Origin: Candidatus Eisenbacteria bacterium
GTDB lineage: Bacteria > Eisenbacteria > RBG-16-71-46 > CAIMUX01 > JAHJDP01
DNA length: 64,000 nucleotides
Reading direction: 5' to 3'
Assembly (NCBI GenBank): GCA_018831195.1
Contig: JAHJDP010000056.1
Span: forward strand, 1-64,000
The notes under the pieces were generated by a model. It did no database searches and was not told where the DNA came from. It worked only from the letters and a program-made list of their open reading frames with translations. This document shows positions 1 to 10,449 of this stretch, one piece after another; within the stretch, counting starts at the first letter, position 1; the number at the start of each line of letters is the position of its first letter. The position numbers were made by a program, and so were the translations under genes.

Positions 1-452
<452 letters not shown>

Positions 453-660
453 TATCAACGTCGCGTACGCTTGAAGCGCACGCGGCAATGAGAGGTCAAC
501 TGTCCCGACCTTTAAAAGTCGGGATGGGGTCGCCTCGGGTAACCGAGGTGGTTTGCAAGGTGAACAGGAGCTTTGAAGCAAGTCACACCTCTTCCGGTTC
601 GAAAAAGGCTGGGTGCGCAGATTGCTGTTGAATGGCGGCGACCGGGGCGTCAACATTGAT

Positions 661-728
661 GATTTGTGATTACTGATTGCTGATTTTATCAATCAAGATG
701 GTAAATCAGAAATCAGAAATTAAAAATC
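661..728 (+). repeat. AT-rich imperfect hairpin in the 16S-tRNA spacer
   Basis: Arms of 26 nt at 661-686 and 703-728 match at about 22 of 26 positions as an inverted repeat around a 16-nt centre. The right arm is built from the short motif AAATCAG repeated with variation. The spacer from 446 to 740 otherwise shows only GC-rich unpaired-looking sequence and no gene. Similar low-complexity AATCAGAAATC-type sequence recurs after both tRNAs, so this is one member of a local family. Confidence 0.7.
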
Positions 729-740
729 AAAAATGGGGCC

Positions 741-816
741 GGGGGCATAGCTCAGTTGGCAGAGCACGAGCTTTGCAAGCTCGGGGTCGCCGGTTCAAAC
801 CCGGTTGCCTCCACCA
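741..816 (+). tRNA. tRNA-Ala (anticodon TGC)
   Basis: Complete cloverleaf. The acceptor arm GGGGGCA (741-747) pairs with TGCCTCC (806-812) and includes the G3:U70 wobble at 743/810 that is the alanine identity element. The anticodon TGC lies at 774-776 in the loop CTTTGCAAG, the T-arm is GGTTCAAACC-like, the discriminator is A813, and the 3' CCA is encoded at 814-816. Its position in the 16S-23S spacer is standard. Confidence 0.97.
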
Positions 817-837
817 CCAATTCGCGGAGCGAATTGG
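817..837 (+). repeat. Perfect 9-bp hairpin directly abutting the tRNA-Ala CCA
   Basis: CCAATTCGC (817-825), loop GGA, GCGAATTGG (829-837). It begins at the very next base after the encoded CCA of tRNA-Ala. It could assist 3' processing of the tRNA precursor, which is inference only. Confidence 0.75.
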
Positions 838-900
838 AAATTAGAAATACGAATGTCGAAATTCGAAAAGTAATCGTATTCGTAGTTTCGGATTTCGGGT
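838..900 (+). repeat. AT-rich imperfect inverted repeat between the two tRNAs
   Basis: The TACGAAT-containing left part (about 838-854) is complementary to the ATTCGTA-containing right part (about 878-897), with the flanking GAAA/TTTC tracts also pairing. Its composition matches the hairpins at 661-728 and about 1015-1110. I see no gene in it. Confidence 0.55.
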
Positions 901-926
901 TTGGTGCTTCGGATTTTTATGATTGG

Positions 927-1003
927 GGGCGTGTAGCTCAGTTGGTTAGAGCGCGTCCCTGATAAGGACGAGGTCCCTGGTTCGACTCCAGGCACGCCCA
1001 CCA
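927..1003 (+). tRNA. tRNA-Ile (anticodon GAT)
   Basis: The acceptor arm GGGCGTG (927-933) pairs perfectly with CACGCCC (993-999), the discriminator is A1000, and CCA is encoded at 1001-1003. The anticodon GAT is at 961-963 inside CTGATAAG, the D-arm is AGCTCAGTTGGTTAGAGC, and the T-loop is GGTTCGACTCC. The Ala then Ile order in the spacer is common in bacterial rrn operons. Confidence 0.97.
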
Positions 1004-1134
1004 CAAGAATTTGTGATTTTGGATTTTTGATTGCGGATTTCAGAATGTTTCTTGATTTCGAATGACTGGTTGGCCAAGGTTAATCGGCCGTTCAAAATCA
1101 AAAATTTATTGTTTTTTGCGCAGGCAAAAGACAT
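1004..1134 (+). repeat. AT-rich hairpin-forming spacer sequence before 23S
   Basis: Third spacer segment rich in GATTT/AAATC tracts. TTGATTTCGAA (around 1052) pairs with TTCAAAATCAA (around 1091). It resembles the two hairpins upstream and contains no gene. The family looks like interspersed low-complexity DNA that has colonised every spacer of this operon. Confidence 0.5.
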
Positions 1135-1146
1135 TGTTCTTTGACA
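1135..1146 (+). promoter_or_regulatory. boxA-like antitermination element
   Basis: TGTTCTTTGACA closely resembles the boxA consensus TGCTCTTTAACA that recruits NusB-S10 in rRNA leaders and 16S-23S spacers. It lies about 70 nt before the 23S gene, which is a usual place. Identification rests on sequence similarity and position only. Confidence 0.55.
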
Positions 1147-1213
1147 ATTGCATAGAGGGTAAAACAAGTACAATCTACTTGTGCTCGGGTAGGCGAGACC
1201 AGGCAAATGTATT

Positions 1214-4187
<2,974 letters not shown>

Positions 4188-4293
4188 CAATAGTTGCATG
4201 GTGGTCAAGACCACAGACGATTTAATGACGATTGCAGTTGTCGAGATTTTTTGGGAAAGGATCCTCGTTGTGGGGATCAAACCCAACCAAGAT
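4188..4293 (+). other. 23S-5S spacer with 3' half of a likely 23S processing stem
   Basis: TGCAGTTGTC (4233-4242) is complementary over 10 positions (one G-U) to GACAATTGCA (1143-1152) upstream of 23S, so the two sequences flank the whole 23S gene and could form the base of an RNase III processing stalk. A short hairpin GTGGT-CAAG-ACCAC lies at 4201-4214. No gene here. Confidence 0.5.
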
Positions 4294-4411
4294 TTCCGGC
4301 GGCGATGGCGGAGGGGTAACACCCGTTCTCATTCCGAACACGGCAGTTAAGCCCTCCAGCGCCGATGGTACTGCATGGGAGACTGTGTGGGAGAGTAGGA
4401 CGTCGCCGGGT
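4294..4411 (+). rRNA. rrf: 5S ribosomal RNA
   Basis: About 117 nt. Helix I pairs CCGGCGGCG (from 4296) with CGTCGCCGG (to 4409). Internal sequences match 5S: GGAGGGGTAACACCCGTTCTCATTCCGAACACGG and the loop region AGTTAAGCCCTCCAGCGCCGATGGTACTGC, then TGGGAGAGTAGG. Last rRNA of the operon, followed at once by a terminator. Confidence 0.95.
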
Positions 4412-4420
4412 TTTTATTCG

Positions 4421-4457
4421 AGAGCGTCGGAGAAATTCGACGCTCTTTTACTTTTTT
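4421..4457 (+). terminator. Rho-independent terminator of the rrn operon
   Basis: A perfect 9-bp stem, AGAGCGTCG (4421-4429) and CGACGCTCT (4438-4446), with an 8-nt loop, is followed by TTTTACTTTTTT. It sits 10 nt after 5S, so it ends rRNA transcription. A convergent MFS gene ends 70 nt further on. Confidence 0.92.
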
Positions 4458-4527
4458 GAAACTTGCAAGCCGCTTCATTGGACCTTTCCAGCTATTCACC
4501 ATGGCGCAAGATGGGCAGCAAGACGGC

Positions 4528-5835
4528 TTAACTGCCTGACCAGATATCTCCAAATCGCGATCTAAATTTCATGTAGAAACCGGATGCGATGATTCCGAGA
4601 ACGGCCACAGTGCCCCAGAGGGCGTATGGGCGGCCGGGGAAGAAATCGAGGAGGAGGCCTCCGATGAATGGGCCGAATGACCACGCGGCGCTGCTAAAGA
4701 GGCCAAAGACCCCCATATAATTCCCCATGCTCTTTGCAGGTGCCATTTGCGAGACGACGGTGACTGTTCCGGGAGTGACAGACATCTCCGCCAGAGTTAT
4801 TCCCACAATGAGTACAAGGAGAGCCGGGAAGGCATCAGCACCAGCCATGAGAAAGTAAAACAGGGCATAGGCCAGGCTGCCGAAAACTTGTACCCGAAGA
4901 ATTGAGAAGCGTTTCAGATAGCGGATAACGGAGGTCTGTAGAAAAACAACAAGCAGCCCATTCAGGGCGAAAAGATGACCGAGTTGCACCTTGCTTATCT
5001 GGACCCATTCCACAGCATAGACGGGCAGGGTCGCGACAAGCTGGGCCATGAGAAGATAGAGAAATAACGTCGCGACGGCATAGTGGACAAAGGGTTTGTC
5101 CCGCAGTGGAACAAGAAATGAATCTCCAGGGGGGCGAAGATTCCCCATGGGCCGGATTGTCTCCCTCTTTTCCTCCGGCATATCCTTCTCGATCCCCTTT
5201 TCGGGAAAGCTTCCGGTTTTAATTGGCGCCGTTTCGGGAACTCCCATAAAGACAAGGAGTGCGGCGCCAAGACCCAGAATGCCGCCAATAACGAATAGAA
5301 ATGTGTACGAGAACTGGGAGATATATCCTCCCATGGCCGGACCCAGCGCCCACCCCAAATTCATGGCAACACGGGTCCAAGCGTAGGCTTGGAGTCGCCT
5401 ATTTTTCTCCACGGCGTCGGCAACCACCGCCTGAGCAACCGGCTGATAGGCTGCGGCCATTAGAAATGTCACCGCAATCACAAAGGCTGTCGGGAAAAAG
5501 GGGGCGCGGTGGTGAACCAGAAATGCGACAACAAAAAAAGTGATCCCGCGTCCTGCGGGAGCCAGGATAAGGAGGGGGCGCCGGCCGATACGATCCGAGA
5601 GCCTCCCAGAAACCATTCCTGAAATGGCCCGCACAATAGCTGTAGCCAGGAATAGGAGGCCGATAAATTTCATCGGGATACCTAAGACCTGGTGAAAATA
5701 GAGACTCATGAAGGGAACGATCATGCCGAAACCGGTGGAATTGATGACCCATCCGAGTAGGATGACCCAAACGGGCCGGGGCCAAGTGCTCAAAAATTTC
5801 TGGATCCGTGCTCTCACCTTATCCCTGGCCCCCAT
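4528..5835 (-). CDS. Major facilitator superfamily transporter
   Basis: A 435-residue polytopic membrane protein with about 12 hydrophobic helices and a hydrophilic central loop near residues 205-235, the usual 6+6 MFS arrangement. The signature motif A appears after helix 2 as GRLSDRIGRRPLL (about residues 77-89), the cytoplasmic loop conserved in drug:H+ antiporters. It most resembles the drug-efflux (MdtH/tetracycline-type) MFS group, exporting small molecules by proton antiport; the substrate cannot be told from sequence. It stands alone, convergent with the rrn operon and divergent from fusA2. The ATG start has only a weak upstream purine tract, so the N-terminus may be slightly different. 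Confidence 0.85.
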   Translation of the reverse strand: MGARDKVRARIQKFLSTWPRPVWVILLGWVINSTGFGMIVPFMSLYFHQVLGIPMKFIGLLFLATAIVRAISGMVSGRLSDRIGRRPLLILAPAGRGITFFVVAFLVHHRAPFFPTAFVIAVTFLMAAAYQPVAQAVVADAVEKNRRLQAYAWTRVAMNLGWALGPAMGGYISQFSYTFLFVIGGILGLGAALLVFMGVPETAPIKTGSFPEKGIEKDMPEEKRETIRPMGNLRPPGDSFLVPLRDKPFVHYAVATLFLYLLMAQLVATLPVYAVEWVQISKVQLGHLFALNGLLVVFLQTSVIRYLKRFSILRVQVFGSLAYALFYFLMAGADAFPALLVLIVGITLAEMSVTPGTVTVVSQMAPAKSMGNYMGVFGLFSSAAWSFGPFIGGLLLDFFPGRPYALWGTVAVLGIIASGFYMKFRSRFGDIWSGS

Positions 5836-6200
5836 CTGTGATGGGTTCCCGTATATCTCCGCAATGGGGCATTTCTCCTCGACCTCCGTCTCGCGAAAAT
5901 CAATCCTCTATCGCCAGAGAAACCTTGAATCCCAGGAGGGAAAATGGAATCAATTGAGTCCCATCATAAGAGAGGGGATCGAAGGGAGACAAGCCCAGGG
6001 GGGCATTGCCGGGCGGTCGATTGAGAGGATCACGATCCTGAAAAGCAGATCGTCATCTTGATCCACCCGGCATCGGCATGATAGCCTGCGAGAGGTTCTA
6101 CTCTGTATCCCTCTGCGTCGGGGAGGGAGACCAGAGTCTCGTTTTCCATAGGTAACCAGGCACTCTCCGGACCTGGAAGAGAGGAGAAGGGGTAACTCAA
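5836..6200. other. 365-nt divergent intergenic region
   Basis: Lies between the divergently read MFS gene and the EF-G-like gene, so it should hold promoters for both. I see no convincing sigma70 hexamers, RNA gene or conserved small ORF in it. The only clear signal is the strong ribosome binding site GGAGAAGGGG at 6183-6192 for the next gene. Confidence 0.5.
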
Positions 6201-8273
6201 TTGGACGCATCCAAATTCAGAAATATAGCTCTCGTCGGACATAGCGGATCCGGAAAAACAAGTGTTGGGGAAGCCATCCTATACTGCGCCGGCGTGACGA
6301 CACGGCTTGGAAAGGTGGCGGAGGGAACGTCCCATCTTGATGCCAGTGCCGAGGAGATTAAGCGAAAAACGACAATCAATATGGCTCTCTCCACTGTGGA
6401 TTGGAGAGGTTATAAGTATAACATACTGGACGCCCCCGGTTATGCCGATTTTGTGGGGGAGGTCCTCTATGCGATGACAGCCGCCGATGCTGTTGTGCTC
6501 ATGGTTAATGCGCAGGCGGGTGTCGAGCCGGAGACGGAGAAGCTCTTTGAGATGGCTCAGGAGAGGAAGAAACCGGTGGTTTTTCTTGTCAATCATATGG
6601 ACAAGGATCAGGCGAATCCCGAAAAGGTTTTATCTGAAATCCGAGATCGTCTTACCGACCGCGTCATGGCTCTTCAAATCCCCGTGGGTGTCGGACCCAA
6701 TTTCAAAGGTGTTGTTGATGTCATTACAGGCAAAGCCTATCTGAATCTGAAGGATGACAAGATCACACAGGATGGCGATGTTCCTGCCGATATTCAATCA
6801 ATGTTGGATGAGATCCGAAGCGGGTTAACTGATATGGCGGCGGAAAGCGATGATGCACTGCTGGAAAAATTTCTGGAAGGGAATGAGCTGACGAACGAGG
6901 AACTTTATTCCGGTTTACGTAAGGGGATCGCATCGGGAACGATATTCCCGCTCTTCTATACCTCCGCTGAAACCCTGATTGGCGTTTCGACCTTCATGGA
7001 CGCAATGTTTAACTATTTTCCCAGCCCGATCGATGTGCCTGGGCCCCTGGCGATTATGAATGATAGTGGTGAAGAGATCTCTGTTGAAGCAAAAACGGAC
7101 GGATCGACATCAACCTTCATTTTTAAAACACTGCCGCAGGATAAGGCTCAGGAAATCTCACTTTTCAGGGTCTACTCAGGGAAGCTCGCAGCCGGGATGG
7201 AAGTCGTGAATCCGGGACGCCGCTCTACCGAACGGCTGGGGCAGCTCTATGAGTTGAGGGGCAAGGACCGTGTCGATGTCGATGAAGTGACGGCGGGAGG
7301 AATGGGTGCCATATCGAAATTCAAGAACAGTAAGACGGGTGACACCCTTTGCTCTAAAGACAATCAAATCATTTTCAACGGCGCAAAACTCCCCGAGCCC
7401 GTCTTTGCGGTTGCCCTGGCTCCCAAATCAAAGGGTGATGAGGATAAGCTTGGGAATGCCCTTAGCCGCCTTCAAGAAATCGATCCCTCTATGCAGGTTG
7501 AGGTGAATGCCGAATTGCATCAGACCATTCTGCGCGCCATGGGGGATCAACAGGTGGATGTTATCCTGACCCGCCTGCGAGAACGGTTCAATGTCGATGT
7601 CGAAACCGGCAAGGTTCGCATCCCCTACAGGGAGACAATTAGGGGGAAGGTGGAGGATTCCTATTATCGGCATAAAAAGCAGACCGGTGGCCGCGGCCAG
7701 TTCGGTGATGTCCATCTGAAGATAGAGCCGCTTCCCAGTGGATCGGGGTTTGAATTTGAGAACAAGGTTGTTGGTGGAAATATTCCCTCCAAGTTCATCC
7801 CAGCGATCGAGAAGGGTGTTCGTGAAGTGTTGCCTGAAGGCGCGTTGGCGGGCTATCCCGTTGTTGATATCCGCGTAACCGTCTTTGATGGATCTTACCA
7901 TGATGTCGATTCATCGGAGATGGCGTTTAAAATCGCCAGTTCGCAGGCCTTCAAGAAGGGTTTCATGGAGGCAAAACCTATCCTACTCGAGCCGATTGTA
8001 CAGGTAGAGGTTGTGGCGCCGAAAGATTACATGGGCGATATCATGGGTGATCTCTCCGGTAAACGAGGCCGGATCTCTGGGAATGAAGTACAGGGTCGGA
8101 AGGTGGTAATCTCGGCCCAGGTCCCGCTTTCCGAAATGTCCAACTATTCCACGCAACTCAGATCGATGACTCAAGCCAGGGCCTGGTTCAAGCTGCAATT
8201 GTCACATTACGAAGAGGTTCCCAGAGAACTTGTGGAACGCTTGCTGGATCAACTTAGAGCGGAACAGGAATAG
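6201..8273 (+). CDS. fusA2: EF-G-like translational GTPase (FusA2 type)
   Basis: A 690-residue member of the EF-G family with the full five-domain length. G1 is GHSGSGKT (13-20) and G4 is NHMD (131-134, canonical NKxD). G3 reads DAPGY (77-81) instead of DTPGH, so the histidine that activates GTP hydrolysis in canonical EF-G is a tyrosine; this is typical of the EF-G-2/FusA2 paralogue group rather than of the main elongation factor. The start is TTG at 6201, chosen for the strong Shine-Dalgarno sequence 8 nt upstream. It is the first gene of a co-directional group with yebC and ruvCA. No rpsL/rpsG/tuf neighbours are present, which also argues for the paralogue. Its exact role in translation is not known from sequence. 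Confidence 0.9.
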   Translation: MDASKFRNIALVGHSGSGKTSVGEAILYCAGVTTRLGKVAEGTSHLDASAEEIKRKTTINMALSTVDWRGYKYNILDAPGYADFVGEVLYAMTAADAVVLMVNAQAGVEPETEKLFEMAQERKKPVVFLVNHMDKDQANPEKVLSEIRDRLTDRVMALQIPVGVGPNFKGVVDVITGKAYLNLKDDKITQDGDVPADIQSMLDEIRSGLTDMAAESDDALLEKFLEGNELTNEELYSGLRKGIASGTIFPLFYTSAETLIGVSTFMDAMFNYFPSPIDVPGPLAIMNDSGEEISVEAKTDGSTSTFIFKTLPQDKAQEISLFRVYSGKLAAGMEVVNPGRRSTERLGQLYELRGKDRVDVDEVTAGGMGAISKFKNSKTGDTLCSKDNQIIFNGAKLPEPVFAVALAPKSKGDEDKLGNALSRLQEIDPSMQVEVNAELHQTILRAMGDQQVDVILTRLRERFNVDVETGKVRIPYRETIRGKVEDSYYRHKKQTGGRGQFGDVHLKIEPLPSGSGFEFENKVVGGNIPSKFIPAIEKGVREVLPEGALAGYPVVDIRVTVFDGSYHDVDSSEMAFKIASSQAFKKGFMEAKPILLEPIVQVEVVAPKDYMGDIMGDLSGKRGRISGNEVQGRKVVISAQVPLSEMSNYSTQLRSMTQARAWFKLQLSHYEEVPRELVERLLDQLRAEQE

Positions 8274-8300
8274 CAGACATTTTGAATATATGAGGGTGCT

Positions 8301-9050
8301 ATGAGTGGACATTCCAAGTGGAGTACTATTAAGCGGAAGAAAGGTAAGGCGGATGCCGAACGCGGCCGGATTTTCACGCGCTTGATCCGGGAGATCGTGA
8401 TTGCGGCCCGCGCCGGTGGCGGCGACATCGATGCCAATCCCCGCCTGCGGACAGCGGTTGATAGCGCAAAGGCCGCGAATATGCCGCAGAACAACATTGA
8501 TCGGGCGGTTCAGAGAGGCACGGGCGAGCTTCCCGGCGTTAACTATGAAGAAGCTACTTATGAGGGCTATGCACCGGGCGGTGTCGCGATTTTAATCGAA
8601 GTGTTGACTGACAACCGAAATCGGACGACCGCGGAATTGCGGCATCTTCTCACAAAAAACAATGGCAATATGGGCGAGGCCGGGTGTGTTTCCTGGATGT
8701 TTGAGTCAAAAGGCCTCATTGTGGTTGAGAAAAGCGCCAGTGACGAAGAGCGTCTGTTGGAAGTCGCTCTCGATGCCGGTGCCGAGGATGTCGATCTCGA
8801 TCAGGAATCCGTCTATGAGATCACAACGGCACCATCCGATCTCAATGCGGTTGCCGATGTCCTTCGCAGCCGGGATATCCCTATGACATCCGCTGAAGTG
8901 ATTAAAATTCCCACAACACAAACAACACCATCCGAGAAGGAACTGGAACAATGTGTTCGGCTTCGGCAGGCCCTTGAAGATCACGATGATGTCCAGGCGA
9001 TTCATGACAATTTGGATGTCACTGACGAGATGCTGGAAAAGTTTTTGTAG
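8301..9050 (+). CDS. yebC: YebC/PmpR family protein
   Basis: 249 residues, the usual length of the family. The invariant N-terminus MSGHSKWSTIKRKKG is present, followed by the GRIFTRLIREI helix and the central NNGNMGEAGCVSWMFE region (about 121-136). YebC proteins have been described as DNA-binding transcriptional regulators (PmpR) and, more recently, as ribosome-associated factors helping translation of difficult motifs; either role is possible here. The gene lies 27 nt after fusA2 and 30 nt before ruvC. The yebC-ruvC-ruvA order is widely conserved in bacteria. Confidence 0.95.
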   Translation: MSGHSKWSTIKRKKGKADAERGRIFTRLIREIVIAARAGGGDIDANPRLRTAVDSAKAANMPQNNIDRAVQRGTGELPGVNYEEATYEGYAPGGVAILIEVLTDNRNRTTAELRHLLTKNNGNMGEAGCVSWMFESKGLIVVEKSASDEERLLEVALDAGAEDVDLDQESVYEITTAPSDLNAVADVLRSRDIPMTSAEVIKIPTTQTTPSEKELEQCVRLRQALEDHDDVQAIHDNLDVTDEMLEKFL

Positions 9051-9080
9051 CGAATGTAAAAGTCCGCTTGACGGGGGAAA

Positions 9081-9674
9081 ATGATGGGTCGCGCAAAAAG
9101 AAAGTGCCCGCCCCCAGTGGAGGATGAACCGGGAATCGTTGTTCCGCCGAATTTGGATACCGGCCGCATTCTCGGTATCGATCCGGGTAGTCTGAAAACC
9201 GGGTTTGGCGTGCTACAACATATAAAATCTGAAGTCTTTTGGATTCGTAGCGGCATCATGCAACCGCCGAAGGGACAGCATCTGCTGGTCCGTCTTGGAT
9301 GGTTGAACAAAACCTTTGGCGAGATTCTTGACGAGATCCAACCGGCGGTTGTGGCGCTAGAAACAAGTTTTGTCGGCCGCAATATGAAGACGGCCCTCAT
9401 ACTGGGCCAGGCCCGCGGGGCATTGATAACCGCGGCGACCATCCGGAATCTTCCCGTTCTCGAATTCAGCCCGGCCGAGGTAAAATTATCAATTGTGGGC
9501 CATGGTTCGGCTTCAAAGCAGCAAATGCAGGGCATGATTCCGCAACTGATCCATGGGTTGAAACATGATCCCTCAGAGGATGAGGCGGACGCCCTTGGGG
9601 TGGCCCTTTGCTGTCTTCACCGGAAGATTCGGGAGGAATGGCGTGATTTCGCATCTTCGCGGGAAAATGATTGA
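9081..9674 (+). CDS. ruvC: Holliday junction resolvase RuvC
   Basis: 197 residues. RuvC cuts Holliday junctions symmetrically in the RuvABC complex. The RNase H-like fold and its acidic residues are visible: D34 in LGIDPG, E94 in ALETSFVGRN, and D167/D170 in SEDEADALGVAL. Compared with typical RuvC (about 165-175 aa) it has an N-terminal extension of about 28 polar residues before GRILGIDPG. No better internal start is seen, so the extension is probably real, although ATG at 9081 is directly followed by a second ATG. It overlaps ruvA by 32 bp, indicating coupled translation. Confidence 0.95.
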   Translation: MMGRAKRKCPPPVEDEPGIVVPPNLDTGRILGIDPGSLKTGFGVLQHIKSEVFWIRSGIMQPPKGQHLLVRLGWLNKTFGEILDEIQPAVVALETSFVGRNMKTALILGQARGALITAATIRNLPVLEFSPAEVKLSIVGHGSASKQQMQGMIPQLIHGLKHDPSEDEADALGVALCCLHRKIREEWRDFASSREND

Positions 9675-10248
9675 GAAATCCCCGACTCGAATTGTCATAG
9701 AGGTCGGTGGTTTGGGTTTGAGCGTAGAAGTTCCCCTTTCCGCCGGGCATCAATTGGGAGCGGTGGGCGGGGAAGTGCATCTCCATACCTGGCTGCAGGT
9801 TCGTGAAGATGACCTGCGCCTCTATGGGTTTCTGACGCAGAAGGAGCGTTCAGCCTTCACCGCTCTAATGGGAATCCGGGGCGTTGGGGGTCGGTTGGCA
9901 TTGAATATACTCAGTCACATGGAGATCGATGATTTGACACGGGCCGTCGAATCAGGAGATCTTCAGACCCTTCAAGCCGTACCCGGTGTTGGGAAAAAGA
10001 CCGCGCAACGGCTTTTACTGGAGCTTGGGGGATATTTTTCAAAACATGGGGCCGAAGGGGGAATCGATGGGCATCGGCTCCCCTGGATGCCAGGAGATGC
10101 CAGACGTGACGCGGCGGAAGCCCTTGTGCAGCTGGGCTATCCACCGGCCCATGCGAGGGAGGCGATTGAAAGATTGGGAGAGGTCCCGGATAGGACTGCG
10201 GATGAATTGATTCGAACCGTTCTGTCCGGAATCGGGCCGACATCTTAA
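9643..10248 (+). CDS. ruvA: Holliday junction branch-migration protein RuvA
   Basis: 201 residues, normal for RuvA, the tetrameric junction-binding subunit that loads RuvB. I chose the GTG at 9643 because GGGAGG (9631-9636) lies 6 nt upstream and the product then begins VISHLRGKMIEKSPT, matching the family N-terminus. The first helix-hairpin-helix is in GIRGVGGRLALNIL and the second in AVPGVGKKTAQRLLLEL. The C-terminal RuvB-binding domain (about 150-201) contains AAEALVQLGYPPAHAREAI. It overlaps the end of ruvC. The partner ruvB is not adjacent but 12 kb away. Confidence 0.96.
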   Translation: MISHLRGKMIEKSPTRIVIEVGGLGLSVEVPLSAGHQLGAVGGEVHLHTWLQVREDDLRLYGFLTQKERSAFTALMGIRGVGGRLALNILSHMEIDDLTRAVESGDLQTLQAVPGVGKKTAQRLLLELGGYFSKHGAEGGIDGHRLPWMPGDARRDAAEALVQLGYPPAHAREAIERLGEVPDRTADELIRTVLSGIGPTS

Positions 10249-10362
10249 TTTACAAGCAATCACGCTCGTTTGTATCATTTACGGTTCTGATGTGCCTGTA
10301 ATTTCAGTAGTGGGTCTTATGGCCCAAAGTGTCTGAAATGCTTTTAACAGAATGATTCCGGG

Positions 10363-10391
10363 TGGTCATCCGGCTCTTTCTGTGTTATAAT
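10363..10391 (+). promoter_or_regulatory. Candidate sigma70-type promoter for the S8 protease
   Basis: TATAAT at 10386-10391 with TGGTCA (4 of 6 matches to TTGACA) at 10363-10368, spacing 17 nt. It lies 59 nt before the protease start codon, in a 201-nt gap after ruvA. The perfect -10 hexamer supports it; sigma factor preference of this organism is unknown. Confidence 0.45.
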
Positions 10392-10449
10392 TCCCTTACC
10401 TTTAGATTGGATTTAAGGCCACGGTTGACATCCTAGCTAGGAGTTCTAC

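Noticed and set aside
5950-6242. Small minus-strand frames of 70-86 codons in the gap before fusA2
   Set aside because: No ribosome binding site, no hydrophobic or conserved pattern, and they run into the fusA2 start.
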